A DNA stretch of 64,000 nt from Mesorhizobium sp. M2A.F.Ca.ET.046.03.2.1 (GCF_003952425.1 NZ_CP034449.1:2170001-2234000), one strand, 5' to 3'. Shown: positions 8,512 to 17,953, counted from the first letter of the stretch. Numbers and translations: made by a program. Notes: generated from the sequence alone by a model not told the origin.

Positions 8512-9062
8512 CGGAGCCCCCTCTGCAGATGTCACTTGGCTGCGTCCAGCAGATAGTAGAGTGTCCCGCCGAAAAACGCTACCCAACTAGTCAGTGCTCA
8601 CTGGCAGGCTGGCGTGCCGGTGATCGTCGACACCGTCGCGGTCAACACCCAACGCCGTAGCGCATGCCGCCCATGCCCAGAAGGTCGACGCACGTGGTCT
8701 GATGATGATCCTGCGCGCCTTGACGCGCGGACCTTCGGCCACGGCGCAGCGCCGCCGGACCGGTAAGATAGCGTCGGAGTTTGAGGTGCCGGACTGCTGC
8801 CAGCTCCGGCACCGCCAGCCTCATTAGGCAACGCGGGGCACTATCTCCAGCTTGAGGCCTTTGACGACTCGCCTGCACCCCGGCGTTGGTCATCCGGCCG
8901 CGTGCTTTCGCTGCAATAATACCGCGGCATGCAGAAGAGTCAGACCAAACAAAAAGTGGGGCGATAGTTTCGGACTAGCCCATTTACCGGCTGAATGCGT
9001 TGGTTGCACATCCCGGGTTTGGGCGATATGAGCAGACTGGTTTTCAAACTAGGAGCATAACG
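8512..9062. other. intergenic stretch, possible transposase remnant
   Basis: No intact gene is supported. On the plus strand around 8670-8760 one frame reads HAQKVDARGLMMILRALTRG, which loosely resembles the KTDRxDAExLLRxLxxxxRGE region of IS110/IS1111-type transposases. There is no start and it is broken after about 40 codons. If right, it marks an old insertion at the edge of the transfer region. The remainder holds the promoter region of the mucR-like gene. Confidence 0.3.
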
Positions 9063-9500
9063 ATGTCCGAAGAAGCCAATAATCTCATCGAGCTCACTGC
9101 GGATATCGTTTCCGCCTATGTCCAGAAGAACGCGATTCCAGTGTCTGGATTGCCCGATTTGATAGCGAGCGTGAATTCGGCATTGTCTAATATTGGCCGG
9201 AACACTCCGGAAGAAGCACCTGCCCCAGAGCCGGCAGTGAATCCGAAGCGATCCGTGTTCCCGGACTACCTCATCAGTCTTGAAGACGGGCAGAAATACA
9301 AGTCGCTAAAACGCCATCTGGCAACCCGGCACGGCATGACGCCCGATGAATACCGGGCGAAGTGGGGACTGGCCAAGGACTATCCCATGGTCGCCCCAAA
9401 CTATTCGGCGACCCGATCAGCGCTCGCGAAATCGTTGGGCCTCGGAAGGAAGGCCGCTCCGGTCAAGAAGCCTCCTTCGAAACGTAAGGCGAAAGCCTAA
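9063..9500 (+). CDS. Ros/MucR-family transcriptional regulator
   Basis: 145 residues from ATG 9063. The N-terminal oligomerisation region (LIELTADIVSAYVQKNAIPV, then LPDLIASVNSAL) and the C-terminal DNA-binding domain (PDYLISLEDGQKYKSLKRHL, HGMTPDEYRAKWGL) are typical of MucR. The position normally held by the first zinc-binding cysteine (xCLEDG in Ros/MucR) is serine here (ISLEDG), so the classical Cys2His2-type zinc site is incomplete. Zinc-free MucR homologues are known from Mesorhizobium loti, which fits the host assignment. The gene converges on the trb operon. As an H-NS-like silencer it could act on element genes, but its targets are not shown by the sequence. Confidence 0.9.
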   Translation: MSEEANNLIELTADIVSAYVQKNAIPVSGLPDLIASVNSALSNIGRNTPEEAPAPEPAVNPKRSVFPDYLISLEDGQKYKSLKRHLATRHGMTPDEYRAKWGLAKDYPMVAPNYSATRSALAKSLGLGRKAAPVKKPPSKRKAKA

Positions 9501-9580
9501 CCTGTATTCTGACGGACCGATCGCAGAGGCTGAAGGCAGCGTGACCAGGTTCAAGCCTGCCCTCCTCGGTACAGCCCGCG

Positions 9581-9850
9581 CTACGCATGGTCTGCCGATT
9601 GCCGTCGCGGTTTATCCGAAGCGCCGGCGGCCGGCAAACCATCCTTTCTGGCCTTGGCAAACGCTCGGTCGCCCTCCAAAAATCCGGCCAGCATGAATGG
9701 AATGAGCTCAGCCACGGTCTCAGCCTCACCATAGGTCTGACGATAAAGCGCCGCATAGTCGCTCAGGGCCTGGTTGAGGTCAGCGCTAACGGTGATAGTG
9801 ATCTTCGAAGGTGTCCGATCGGGAAGCTTTCCTAATTTCAGGTTTGCCAT
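9581..9850 (-). CDS. DUF2274 protein, end of trb operon
   Basis: 89 residues: LKLGKLPDRTPSKITITVSADLNQALSDYA, then YGEAETVAELIPFMLAGFLEGDRAFAKA. This matches DUF2274, small proteins almost always encoded directly after trbI in alphaproteobacterial conjugative elements. The pattern (a short strand followed by helices) resembles a ribbon-helix-helix fold. It starts 12 bases after the trbI stop and is the last gene of the operon. Its role in transfer is not known. Confidence 0.85.
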   Translation of the reverse strand: MANLKLGKLPDRTPSKITITVSADLNQALSDYAALYRQTYGEAETVAELIPFMLAGFLEGDRAFAKARKDGLPAAGASDKPRRQSADHA

Positions 9851-9862
9851 AAGCTCTCCTTT

Positions 9863-11077
9863 TCAGCCGGCGTACGGCTGAAGCACGATGTCCTTGTGTA
9901 CGATCACGCGCAGCGGCCAACCGGGACGGACCGTGATTGTCGGCTGAATATTGAGGTTCTTTTCGGTGATGCGCTGACCTGCTTGGCTGACGTTCTGCTG
10001 AGTGGATTGGCGGATTGCCTTGACGAGGTCGCTCTCATTTTCCCCAAAGCTCAATTCGGTGCCGACGCCCAGCAAGGTTGCTAGAGCCACGCCTTTGATC
10101 AACTGGCAGGTGTGGAAATCCACCTTGTCCTCCAGCCCCGCATAACCGGCGGTGTCTGTCGCCGGCAGATTGTCGATTTCGATCGAGGAGCCGTCGGGCA
10201 GGATTATTCGCTGCCAGACCAGCAGTGCGCGCTTCTGTCCAAATGCGACGACGCTGTCGTAGGTGCCGATCAGGCGCGAGCCTTGTGGAATGAGCAAGGT
10301 GCTGCCGGTTACGGTGTCGTGCACATTCTCGGTGACCTGCGCAATGACCAGACCGGGCAAATCCGAATTGATCCCTGTGATGAGGCTGGCGGCGATCACG
10401 CTGCCGGCCATGATCTGATAGGGCGAAGCCGGCGTCTGCAGCGCATGCGGATTGTAGATCCCGCCTGTGCTCCGTTGGCTGATGAAATCCAGCTTGCGCT
10501 GTTGGTTGTTCTGGTCGCCCTCGGCTGGTGCGACCGAAGCTGATGCGGGTGTCGCCCCGGCTTGCGGGAGCGCTTCAAATGGCTGCTGGACAGACTTTCC
10601 GCCGCCCGCGACTTCTGTCTGCTTGGATCGGTTGTCGATCCCGAACATGACTTGCGACTCGCGTGCCTCGATGGCTTGCTGGGCGAGGCGCTGCTCCTCG
10701 GCGGACGTCTCCTGCCCCGGCGCGATACCGAGCTGGCGTTGCCGCTCAAGAATGGGACGACCCAGATCGCCCGGTAGTGGTGGCCCGAGCACGGGCGCCT
10801 TTGGCTTGAGCGTGGAATAGTCCTTGGGCAAGCTATCGAGTCCCTCAGCTGTCGGCTTGCGCTCGGTGTTATAGCGGTCTTCCGTCAAGCCTTGGATGCG
10901 CAGAGCTGGCCCCCTCAGCGCGATCATGGTGATGCCGAAGATTGCACCGGATCCGACTGCGGCGATCGCGATGATTACGCCGCGCCTGAACCGCACCGCA
11001 CGGCGGGGCGAAGCCCGCAACTGCAGCTGCTCGGGATCGAGTTTCGGCGGAGCGGCGGAACGGGACGTGTCGGTCAT
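9863..11077 (-). CDS. trbI: conjugal transfer protein TrbI (VirB10-like)
   Basis: 404 residues from ATG 11077, which has GGGAG upstream. This is the VirB10/TrbI component that spans inner and outer membranes and gates the type IV secretion channel. After a Pro-rich cytoplasmic N-terminus there is one transmembrane helix (GVIIAIAAVGSGAIFGITMI), a long periplasmic Pro/Gln-rich linker, and the C-terminal VirB10 domain (GSVIAASLITGINSDLPG, TLLIPQGSRLIGTYDSVVAF, LGVGTELSFGE). Length is normal. It follows trbG by 11 bases and precedes the DUF2274 gene. Confidence 0.95.
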   Translation of the reverse strand: MTDTSRSAAPPKLDPEQLQLRASPRRAVRFRRGVIIAIAAVGSGAIFGITMIALRGPALRIQGLTEDRYNTERKPTAEGLDSLPKDYSTLKPKAPVLGPPLPGDLGRPILERQRQLGIAPGQETSAEEQRLAQQAIEARESQVMFGIDNRSKQTEVAGGGKSVQQPFEALPQAGATPASASVAPAEGDQNNQQRKLDFISQRSTGGIYNPHALQTPASPYQIMAGSVIAASLITGINSDLPGLVIAQVTENVHDTVTGSTLLIPQGSRLIGTYDSVVAFGQKRALLVWQRIILPDGSSIEIDNLPATDTAGYAGLEDKVDFHTCQLIKGVALATLLGVGTELSFGENESDLVKAIRQSTQQNVSQAGQRITEKNLNIQPTITVRPGWPLRVIVHKDIVLQPYAG

Positions 11078-11088
11078 ATGCGCTCCCC

Positions 11089-12117
11089 TCACCTGCCGAG
11101 ACGAGAAAACAGCGAGATCCGCCGCGGCGGTTGCCGCCCGTCAGTCCGGGTGATGCGCACCACCTCCTGCTGCTTGCTGCCCAGGCGCAGTTCGGCCGCG
11201 GCGAATAGGCGGTCAACGATGTAGTAGTTGCCGTGCATGCGATAGTTGACGAGCTGGTTGCTGCCGTCAGCTCCTACGATGAAGAGTGGCGGCGCCTCGC
11301 CCTGATCGATGCGGCGCGGAAATTCGATATAAACCTTGCTACCATCGTCGAAGGCGCGCGTCGGCCTCCAAGGCGGTGTGTCGCCGGTGATCGAATAGCG
11401 GAAGCGAATGTTCTCGAGCGCCACATTCGATGCGACCGGCATGGCCGCCTCGGCTTGGGCGTCGCGCTGGCGCAGAGCGATGATCTGGTCCTCGCTATAG
11501 GTCCAGGAGATTGCCGCCATTGCAGTCTTGCCAGTGCTTTGAAGCTGCAGATGGTACGTCCGCCGTTCGGTGGTGATCACCAAATTGGTGCTGAGTCCCG
11601 GCGCGAAGGGTTTTACCAGCACATGGGTACGCTGGTTGTCACCGGTGCCGCTCACGGTGTCGCCAATGACCCAGCGCACCGTGTCGCCCGCGGACACCGA
11701 CGTCAGCTTCTCGCCCGGTTGCAGAGCGATATCGGTGACGCGCTCGGGTGCTGCGTAGAGCTGATAAAGCGCGCCATCGGCAAAGGGATAGACCTGAACC
11801 GCATTGACATAGCCGTATCTGGTGGGCTGCTGCGTTGCCGCCTTGTTGGCGTCCGCGACACGTTCTTCAGGGGAACGTTTATCCTCGACGACCTTGCCTG
11901 GATCAGGCTGCAACTGACCGGGCAAAGGCAGCGGCTTTGGCACCTCGACGATCTTAACCGGTTTCTCCGGCGACCTCTCGATTGCCGCTGCTTTGAAGTC
12001 GACCGCGTCATAGGAAATCTCAGGTGGCGGCACCGGCTTCGATGCACAAGCCGAAAGGATGGCTGCCGACGTTGACAGGATCAACGCGGCACGGAGCGAT
12101 GGGGCTCTATTTGTCAT
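11089..12117 (-). CDS. trbG: conjugal transfer lipoprotein TrbG (VirB9-like)
   Basis: 342 residues. A lipobox (AAILSACASK) after a hydrophobic leader predicts an outer-membrane-associated lipoprotein. The VirB9 domain follows: RYGYVNAVQVYPFADGALYQ, then TDIALQPGEKLTSVSAGDT, THVLVKPFAPGLSTNLVITT, and the C-terminal PTRAFDDGSKVYIEFP/NYYIVDRLFAAAELRLG module. In the secretion channel it pairs with TrbI. The start overlaps the trbF stop by one base (TAATG), so coupling with trbF is likely. Confidence 0.95.
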   Translation of the reverse strand: MTNRAPSLRAALILSTSAAILSACASKPVPPPEISYDAVDFKAAAIERSPEKPVKIVEVPKPLPLPGQLQPDPGKVVEDKRSPEERVADANKAATQQPTRYGYVNAVQVYPFADGALYQLYAAPERVTDIALQPGEKLTSVSAGDTVRWVIGDTVSGTGDNQRTHVLVKPFAPGLSTNLVITTERRTYHLQLQSTGKTAMAAISWTYSEDQIIALRQRDAQAEAAMPVASNVALENIRFRYSITGDTPPWRPTRAFDDGSKVYIEFPRRIDQGEAPPLFIVGADGSNQLVNYRMHGNYYIVDRLFAAAELRLGSKQQEVVRITRTDGRQPPRRISLFSRLGR

Positions 12118-12839
12118 TATCGGGTTCCTTCGGGGAAACGGATGTTGGGGGTGGCGCTGTCGAGTTCACGCGACCAGTCGATGGCGTTGATGAAGACGCC
12201 GAGCGGGTTGTTGCGCAGCTGCTCGGTGTTGCTCGGCGGACGGATCACGACGGTGAGGATCGCGGTCCAGCGCATCGTGCTGGCCAGGCTGCCACGCTCA
12301 AAAATCTGCTCGGTCCATTTGACCTGGAACGAGCTGTCGGAAGCCCTGACGACGCTGGTCACCTGCACCGACACGCTGCGCGTGCCGATCTGCCCAAATG
12401 GGTCGTTCGCCTTGGCGTACTCGTTGAGGAAGAGTGCTGCCCGGTCGGTGGCAAAGTCGTAGGCTGCCAACCAGTTCTGTCGCACCAGCACCGGGTCGAT
12501 GGAGACGGATCGGACATTCTGAATGAAACGGCCGAGTTGCCAGGCGATCTGGGCATCGGAAGGTTGGTAATCCTGGATCGCCGGCGCGACGGCGCGCGCC
12601 TCACCAAAACGGTCGACCTCGACGACGTAAGGCACGACTCGACTTTGCATCGACTGCCAAACAAGGCCGCCGGAAAGCCCGGTTGTCAAAGCGAGGCAGC
12701 CAAGGGCCATCAGCCGCCAATTCCGGGCCTGTACCCGCGATGAGCCGATGCGCTCATCCCAGAGCTGGCCGGCCTTCTGATACGGCGTGACCGGCTCGGG
12801 CGTCTTGCCGTAACGTTGAACGGGTCGCTTGAAGAGCAT
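12117..12839 (-). CDS. trbF: conjugal transfer protein TrbF (VirB8-like)
   Basis: 240 residues with a cytoplasmic N-terminus (PVQRYGKTPEPVTPYQKAGQ), one transmembrane helix near residue 50 (LMALGCLALTTGLSGGLVWQ) and a periplasmic NTF2-like VirB8 domain (VVPYVVEVDRFGEARAVAPA, RQNWLAAYDFATDRAALFLN, VQVTSVVRASDSSFQVKWTE). TrbF/VirB8 is the inner-membrane assembly factor of the channel. It lies between trbL (one-base spacing) and trbG (one-base overlap). Confidence 0.95.
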   Translation of the reverse strand: MLFKRPVQRYGKTPEPVTPYQKAGQLWDERIGSSRVQARNWRLMALGCLALTTGLSGGLVWQSMQSRVVPYVVEVDRFGEARAVAPAIQDYQPSDAQIAWQLGRFIQNVRSVSIDPVLVRQNWLAAYDFATDRAALFLNEYAKANDPFGQIGTRSVSVQVTSVVRASDSSFQVKWTEQIFERGSLASTMRWTAILTVVIRPPSNTEQLRNNPLGVFINAIDWSRELDSATPNIRFPEGTR

Positions 12840-14162
12840 TTAGTCATCCTTGTCGCTAAGAGAGGGATTGGCACTGCCGCCAGCCTGGTCGCCGTCGCGG
12901 ACAGCCTGCACGGCGGCGTGGCGATGAGCACGAGCGGTCTGTTCGGAACGCATGCGTCTCGCCCAATTGGGCGCGGTGTTGGGGCCAGAACCGGCCGGAC
13001 CTCTGGTCATTGACGCGGTCGGCGCACCGCCGGTCGCGGTCCATGCGGCTTCGCGTCCGGCATCAGCGCTGCGTCTTAAGTTTCCCGCGGCAGATCGTCC
13101 TGGCCGCATCGCGGCGCCGCCGGCGGCGCTTGCCACACCCTGCACTCCAGCAGCCACACCGGACAGGCCGGTCCCGGGCGAGGTTGCCCGCCCCAACTGC
13201 CACGCCGAGGAAGCTGCCGAACCCATGGTCGTGCCGGCTCGGACGGCGGCAAGCCCAGCGCCGGTTGCCATGCGCGCGCCGGCAAAGGCGGCGCCCGCGA
13301 CAACGAGGGACGATCCGGCAGCGGCCGCCGTGGTGCCCAGTGCTGCGCCCGCACCAAGCTGCGGCGCGCCGGAGACAAGACCTGAGGCGATCCCAGGACC
13401 AAAAATGCCAAGCCCAAGCAGCGCCAGCGCGCCAAGCACCTGCGACATGGCCGCCGCCAAGTCCGGCTCCTTGCCTTGGAGTGCGGAAGCGAACTCGCCG
13501 AAGAGCGTTGATCCGATACCGACAATGACGGCGAGCACCATCACCTTGATGCCGGATGAGATGACATTGCCGAGCACGCGTTCAGCGAGAAACGCCGATC
13601 GGTTCCAGAGCGCGAAGGGCACCAGAACGAATCCGGCCAACGTGGTGAGCTTGAACTCCAGGATGGTGATGAAGAGCTGGATGGAAAGAATGAAGAAGGC
13701 GATGATGACCAGGAACCAGGCCACGAGCAGCACGAAGATGGTGAGCGCGTTGCCGAAGATTTCCGGGAAGCCAAGAAGCTGGCTCGCTTGATCGAGCAGC
13801 GGCCAGGCGCCCTGGAAACCGGTGGCAGCGATGCGGCCCGGGTGCAGCAGATTGTCGGCGGAGAGATTGCCGGAAGACGCGTTGATGCCGAGGCCGGCAA
13901 AGGAGCGGTAGATGATGTCGGCGAGGCTCTTGAAATTGTTCAGGATGAAGGCGAAGACGCCGACATAGAGCACCTTGCGAATGAGCCGGCCGAGAGTGTT
14001 GGGCTCGCCGCCGAATGCCCAGGCGAGACCGGCAAGTGTAATGTCGATGCCGATCAGGGTGGTGGTGAGGAAGGCGACGTCGCCCGAAAGCAGACCGAAC
14101 CCGCTATCGATATAGCGGATAAAAGTCTCCATGAAGCGATCGATGACGCCCAGGTCGTTCAT
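12840..14162 (-). CDS. trbL: conjugal transfer protein TrbL (VirB6-like)
   Basis: 440 residues. The first two thirds hold several transmembrane segments (DVAFLTTTLIGIDITLAGLA, VLYVGVFAFILNNF, ALTIFVLLVAWFLVIIAFFI, LTTLAGFVLVPFALWN, VMVLAVIVGIGSTLFGEF). The C-terminal third is Ala/Gly-rich and then hydrophilic with many Arg, as is usual for TrbL/VirB6 polytopic channel proteins. It follows trbJ after 33 bases. A trbK entry-exclusion gene, often found between trbJ and trbL in related operons, is absent. Confidence 0.95.
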   Translation of the reverse strand: MNDLGVIDRFMETFIRYIDSGFGLLSGDVAFLTTTLIGIDITLAGLAWAFGGEPNTLGRLIRKVLYVGVFAFILNNFKSLADIIYRSFAGLGINASSGNLSADNLLHPGRIAATGFQGAWPLLDQASQLLGFPEIFGNALTIFVLLVAWFLVIIAFFILSIQLFITILEFKLTTLAGFVLVPFALWNRSAFLAERVLGNVISSGIKVMVLAVIVGIGSTLFGEFASALQGKEPDLAAAMSQVLGALALLGLGIFGPGIASGLVSGAPQLGAGAALGTTAAAAGSSLVVAGAAFAGARMATGAGLAAVRAGTTMGSAASSAWQLGRATSPGTGLSGVAAGVQGVASAAGGAAMRPGRSAAGNLRRSADAGREAAWTATGGAPTASMTRGPAGSGPNTAPNWARRMRSEQTARAHRHAAVQAVRDGDQAGGSANPSLSDKDD

Positions 14163-14195
14163 GCCCCCGCCTTCCTCATGTTGAAGCGCCAGTGA

Positions 14196-14921
14196 TCAAT
14201 TGCCGGGATAGGCCGTGCCGCTACCCAGGAAGCGTTTTGTCGTCTGACGGGCGGCTTCCTCGGATTGCGCCTTGCGTGCGGCATCCTCAGCCTCGGCCCG
14301 AAACTGCGTTGCGAGCAGAGTCTGGATCTGCATCTGCTGCTTGGTCGAAAGCGCGATCAGCTGATTGGTGGCCTGGCTTGCCTCAAGCGCACCGGCCGCG
14401 CCTTGGCTGCGGTTGACGAGATCGGCAAGCAGGTCGCCGTCGCCGCGGACATTTTCCACGATCTGCGACTGGACACCCATGGTCTGGCGGAACGCCTGCA
14501 TCGCGCTCTGCCAACGCTCGCGCGCGGCGCTTGCCACGTCGCTGACCTTGATCGTGGCATCATAGCTTTCCGGATACTGCTGGCGCCACTGGTCCTGAAG
14601 CTTGCCGAGGTCAAAGCTCAGACCGCTTGCCTGGTCCATCAAACCGTCGATCCGTTGCAGCGAACCGGTAAGCTGGCCGACCGAGGAGAAATCCAGGCTC
14701 TGAAGATTGCGCGCCATGTTCTGCAGCATGGTCGCCTGGTTTTGCAGCGACTGGATCTGGTTGTTGATTTGCTCCAACGCTCGTGCCGCCGAGAGTACGT
14801 TCTGCGTATAGTTCGACGGGTCGAAAACGATGAGGGCGTAAGCTGGCTGCACATAGTCGGCCAACGGTTTGGCGATCAGCGAAAGGGTGATCAGGCCGGA
14901 GAGAAAGCGGCGCCGCATCAT
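14196..14921 (-). CDS. trbJ: conjugal transfer protein TrbJ (VirB5-like)
   Basis: 241 residues with a signal peptide (LITLSLIAKPLADYVQPAYA) and long coiled-coil-like helices (LSAARALEQINNQIQSLQNQ, MLQNMARNLQSLDFSSVG), as in VirB5/TrbJ minor pilus proteins exported to the pilus tip. It overlaps the trbE stop by 4 bases. Confidence 0.95.
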   Translation of the reverse strand: MMRRRFLSGLITLSLIAKPLADYVQPAYALIVFDPSNYTQNVLSAARALEQINNQIQSLQNQATMLQNMARNLQSLDFSSVGQLTGSLQRIDGLMDQASGLSFDLGKLQDQWRQQYPESYDATIKVSDVASAARERWQSAMQAFRQTMGVQSQIVENVRGDGDLLADLVNRSQGAAGALEASQATNQLIALSTKQQMQIQTLLATQFRAEAEDAARKAQSEEAARQTTKRFLGSGTAYPGN

Positions 14922-17368
14922 GACGAATGCTCCTTGTCTGGTTGGGGAAACTGCAAGAGAAGCTCGGCGGCCCAGTCGAGGCCGCGCGCATTCAGGAACT
15001 GGGAGGCAAAGCTGCCGTGTCCGTGCTGGGACAGCACGCTATCGATTAGGGCCTGACTGGCAGGATCCGAGGCACCGCAAACCGCCAAAGCGATTGGGCC
15101 AAGGCCGAGCTCGAAGAGACGGTTGCCGCGCCGCGACTGCAGATAGTAGTGCCGCCTTGGCGTAGCGCGGGCGACCAGCTCGATCTGGCGTTCGTTGAGA
15201 CCGAACTGCTCGTAAGCGGCTCGCGCCTGCGGTTCCACGGCACGATCGTTGGGGAGAAAAATGCGCTGCGGGCAGCTCTCAATGATTGCCGGCGCGACCG
15301 CCGAGTTGGCGATGTCGGCAAGCGACTGCGTTGCGAAGATGACCGAGACATTCTTCTTGCGCAGCACCTTCAGCCATTCGCGGATGCGCGCGGCGAAGAG
15401 CGGATTGTCGAGATAGACCCAGGCCTCATCAAGCATGAGCAGCGTTGGCCGTCCGTCGAACCGCTCTTCGAGACGATGAAAGAGATAGGTGAGCACGGGC
15501 AGGACAGCGCCTTGGCTGTGCATCAGCTCCTCGGTCTCGAAACACTGCACATCCGACAGGGCCAGCCGATCGTCATCAGCATCGAGCAACCGGCCGTACG
15601 GGCCGTCGAGTGTGTAGGGCATCAAGGCGGACTTCAGCGCATTGGACTGAAGCAGGATCGCCATGCCCGTGAGCGTGCGTTCCTGCGTCGGCGCGGTGGC
15701 AAGGCTGCCGAGCGCAGACCAAATTGCTTCCTTCACCTCCGGCGTGACGGTGACGTTCTCATGGGCGACGAGGCCGGCGATCCATTCGGCTGCCCAACTC
15801 CGGGTAGCCTGGTCGCCGATATTGCGAAGCGGCTGGAAGGCAAGCGAACCGTCCGCGCCCAATGCGTGGTGCTCTCCATCCATGGCAAGTGTTGCGGCAC
15901 GAGCGGAATTGCCTTTGTCGAAAACATAGACCTGGGCTCGGCCATAGCGTCGGAACTGCATGGCGATCAGCGCGAGCAGCACGGACTTGCCGGCACCGGT
16001 CGGACCGACGATCAGCATGTGACCGACGTCGTCGACATGAGTGGATAATCGAAACGGTGTCGACCCGCTGGTTTCGGCGAAGAGAAGCGGCGGGGCCTCT
16101 AGCTGGGTAACTTTCGCGAGATGCTCGTTCGCCGACGGGCCGGCCCATACCGAGGACAGCGGCATGAGCTGGGCAAGGTTCAGCGTATGAACGAGCGGCT
16201 GCCGAACATTGGCGTAGACATGACCGGGCAACGAGCCGAGCCACGCCTCGACGGCATTGACGCTTTCGCGGATCGTGGTGAAGCCCAGCCCATTGATGAC
16301 GCGCTCGACGGCGCGAAGTTTTTCGGCGGCGGCTTGGCGGTCCTCGTCCCACACCGTCACTGTCGTGGTGAGATAGCCGAAGCCGACATGATCACCGCCC
16401 AATGCCTGAAGGGCTTCGTCGGCATCGAGCGCCTTGTTGTCGGCATCGCTGTCGACCAACGGCACCGGCTCGTTGGTCACAACCTCCCGCAGGACAGCAA
16501 CGATCGATTTGCGCTTGGCAAACCACTGCCGCCGCAATCGGGTCAGCGTCTTGGTCGCTTCCGATTTGTCGAGCGGAATGAAGCGCGTCATCCAGCGATA
16601 GGCAAAATCCTGATGGTTGAGTGCGTCGAGGATCCCGGGGCGGGTGAGGTTCGGGAATCCGAGGATGGTGAGGGTTCGCAGATGCTGGTCGCCCAGCATC
16701 GGCTCCAACCCGCCGGTGAGCGGCGCATCGACCAGAATGCCGTCGAGATAGATCGGCGTTTCCGGCACGGCGACCGGATGTCGGCGAGTCGAAACGGTCC
16801 CGTGCAGATAAGTCAGCGTCTCGGCATCGTCGAGCGCGCGCACTTCGGGCATGAAGCCCGACAGGAGATCCAGAACGCGGTCGGTCTCGTCACGGAAACG
16901 CGCCATCTCCTGGCGCCAGTCTCTTTTGCCTTCTGAGTGATGAGACTCGACGAGCGAGCTTTCCGCGCGCGCCTGGGCGTCCGCTGGCGGCATGAACAAC
17001 AAGGTCAGGTGATAGCGGCTTTCAAAATGTGCGACCTTGCCCTCGAAGGCTGCACGGCGTTCTTCGTCGACCAGCCATGAGGCCGCGTCGGGAAAACGCG
17101 AGGCTGGATAGCCCAAAGCTTCGATACGTTCAGCCTCGAAGAACAATGCCCAGCCGGAGCCAAGGCGTCTGAGCGCATTGTTGGCACGGGCGCAAATGCC
17201 GACGAGTTCGGCTTCCGTCGCACTCTCGAGGTCAGGCCCGCGGAACCGCAGCGTCCGCTGAAAGCTGCCGTCCTTGTTGAGAACAATACCGGGCGCTACC
17301 AATGCGGCCCAAGGCAGATGATCGGCAAGCCGATCGGCTTTGTGTCGATATTCCGAAAGGTTCAGCAC
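14918..17368 (-). CDS. trbE: conjugal transfer ATPase TrbE (VirB4-like)
   Basis: 816 residues from a GTG at 17368, giving MLNLSEYRHKADRLADHLPW, the normal TrbE start. The open frame extends further upstream, but that part is the antisense/other-frame shadow of trbD and trbC. CagE/VirB4 N-terminal domain, then the motor domain with Walker A at GPTGAGKSVLLALI (about residue 440) and Walker B at PTLLMLDEAWVYLDN. The C-terminal region includes SVIFATQSLADIANSAVAPA. It powers pilus assembly and substrate passage. It overlaps trbD by 7 bases and trbJ by 4. Confidence 0.95.
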   Translation of the reverse strand: MLNLSEYRHKADRLADHLPWAALVAPGIVLNKDGSFQRTLRFRGPDLESATEAELVGICARANNALRRLGSGWALFFEAERIEALGYPASRFPDAASWLVDEERRAAFEGKVAHFESRYHLTLLFMPPADAQARAESSLVESHHSEGKRDWRQEMARFRDETDRVLDLLSGFMPEVRALDDAETLTYLHGTVSTRRHPVAVPETPIYLDGILVDAPLTGGLEPMLGDQHLRTLTILGFPNLTRPGILDALNHQDFAYRWMTRFIPLDKSEATKTLTRLRRQWFAKRKSIVAVLREVVTNEPVPLVDSDADNKALDADEALQALGGDHVGFGYLTTTVTVWDEDRQAAAEKLRAVERVINGLGFTTIRESVNAVEAWLGSLPGHVYANVRQPLVHTLNLAQLMPLSSVWAGPSANEHLAKVTQLEAPPLLFAETSGSTPFRLSTHVDDVGHMLIVGPTGAGKSVLLALIAMQFRRYGRAQVYVFDKGNSARAATLAMDGEHHALGADGSLAFQPLRNIGDQATRSWAAEWIAGLVAHENVTVTPEVKEAIWSALGSLATAPTQERTLTGMAILLQSNALKSALMPYTLDGPYGRLLDADDDRLALSDVQCFETEELMHSQGAVLPVLTYLFHRLEERFDGRPTLLMLDEAWVYLDNPLFAARIREWLKVLRKKNVSVIFATQSLADIANSAVAPAIIESCPQRIFLPNDRAVEPQARAAYEQFGLNERQIELVARATPRRHYYLQSRRGNRLFELGLGPIALAVCGASDPASQALIDSVLSQHGHGSFASQFLNARGLDWAAELLLQFPQPDKEHSS

Positions 17369-17634
17369 GCCAGCCACCCCCTCAGGCGAAGGTGGCGAAC
17401 AAGCACGCTGGCGAAGTCCGGATCGCGGCGGGCAGCAAAGACCGCGAGTGTGTGGCCTGCGATCCAAAGCACCAGTCCGGCAATCCACTGCTGCAGGCCA
17501 AGACCTATCGCCGCGGCGACCGTGCCATTGAGGATCGCCACCGCTCGCGGGGCACCGCCGAGCAGGATCGGCTCCGTCAATGCCCGGTGGACCGGGACCT
17601 CGAAGCCTTCGATATGCTGCTCTCCAGCGGCCAT
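17362..17634 (-). CDS. trbD: conjugal transfer protein TrbD (VirB3-like)
   Basis: 90 residues: EQHIEGFEVPVHRALTEPIL, then GGAPRAVAILNGTVAAAIGL and WIAGLVLWIAGHTLAVFAAR, a VirB3-type protein with two transmembrane segments that associates with the VirB4 ATPase. Its ATG overlaps the trbC stop (ATGA), and its stop overlaps the trbE GTG region. The frame stays open well upstream, but only the stretch from ATG 17634 resembles the family. Confidence 0.92.
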   Translation of the reverse strand: MAAGEQHIEGFEVPVHRALTEPILLGGAPRAVAILNGTVAAAIGLGLQQWIAGLVLWIAGHTLAVFAARRDPDFASVLVRHLRLRGWLAC

Positions 17635-17942
17635 CAGACGAGCGCTCCGCCACCGAAGGAGAAGAAGGAAAGGAAGAAGCTCGATGCGGCGAAGGCGATC
17701 GACAGCCCGAAGACGATCTGGATCAACCTGCGGAAGCCCCCCGCCGTGTCGCCGAAAGCAAGGGTCAAGCCCGTGGTGATGATGATTATCACCGCAACGA
17801 TCTTGGCGACCGGCCCCTGAACTGACTCCAGGATCTGCTGCAGCGGCTGTTCCCACGGCATGCCGGAGCCGGCAGCATAAGCCGGCGCCGTGAGACAAAA
17901 CGCGAGCGCGGCGGACGAAAGAAAGCGAAGCTTCTTGCGCAT
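17634..17942 (-). CDS. trbC: conjugal transfer pilin TrbC (VirB2-like)
   Basis: 102 residues from ATG 17942. Signal peptide (LRFLSSAALAFCLTAPAYAA), then two hydrophobic segments (VAKIVAVIIIITTGLTLAF and LIQIVFGLSIAFAASSFFLS) separated by a short polar loop (GDTAGGFRR), the standard layout of cyclised TrbC/VirB2 major pilins. It lies 11 bases after trbB and overlaps trbD by ATGA. Confidence 0.95.
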   Translation of the reverse strand: MRKKLRFLSSAALAFCLTAPAYAAGSGMPWEQPLQQILESVQGPVAKIVAVIIIITTGLTLAFGDTAGGFRRLIQIVFGLSIAFAASSFFLSFFSFGGGALV

Positions 17943-17953
17943 GAAATGACCTT

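Noticed and set aside
8640..8780. IS110-type transposase gene
   Set aside because: Only about 20 residues resemble the family and there is no start or continuous frame; listed only as a possible remnant.
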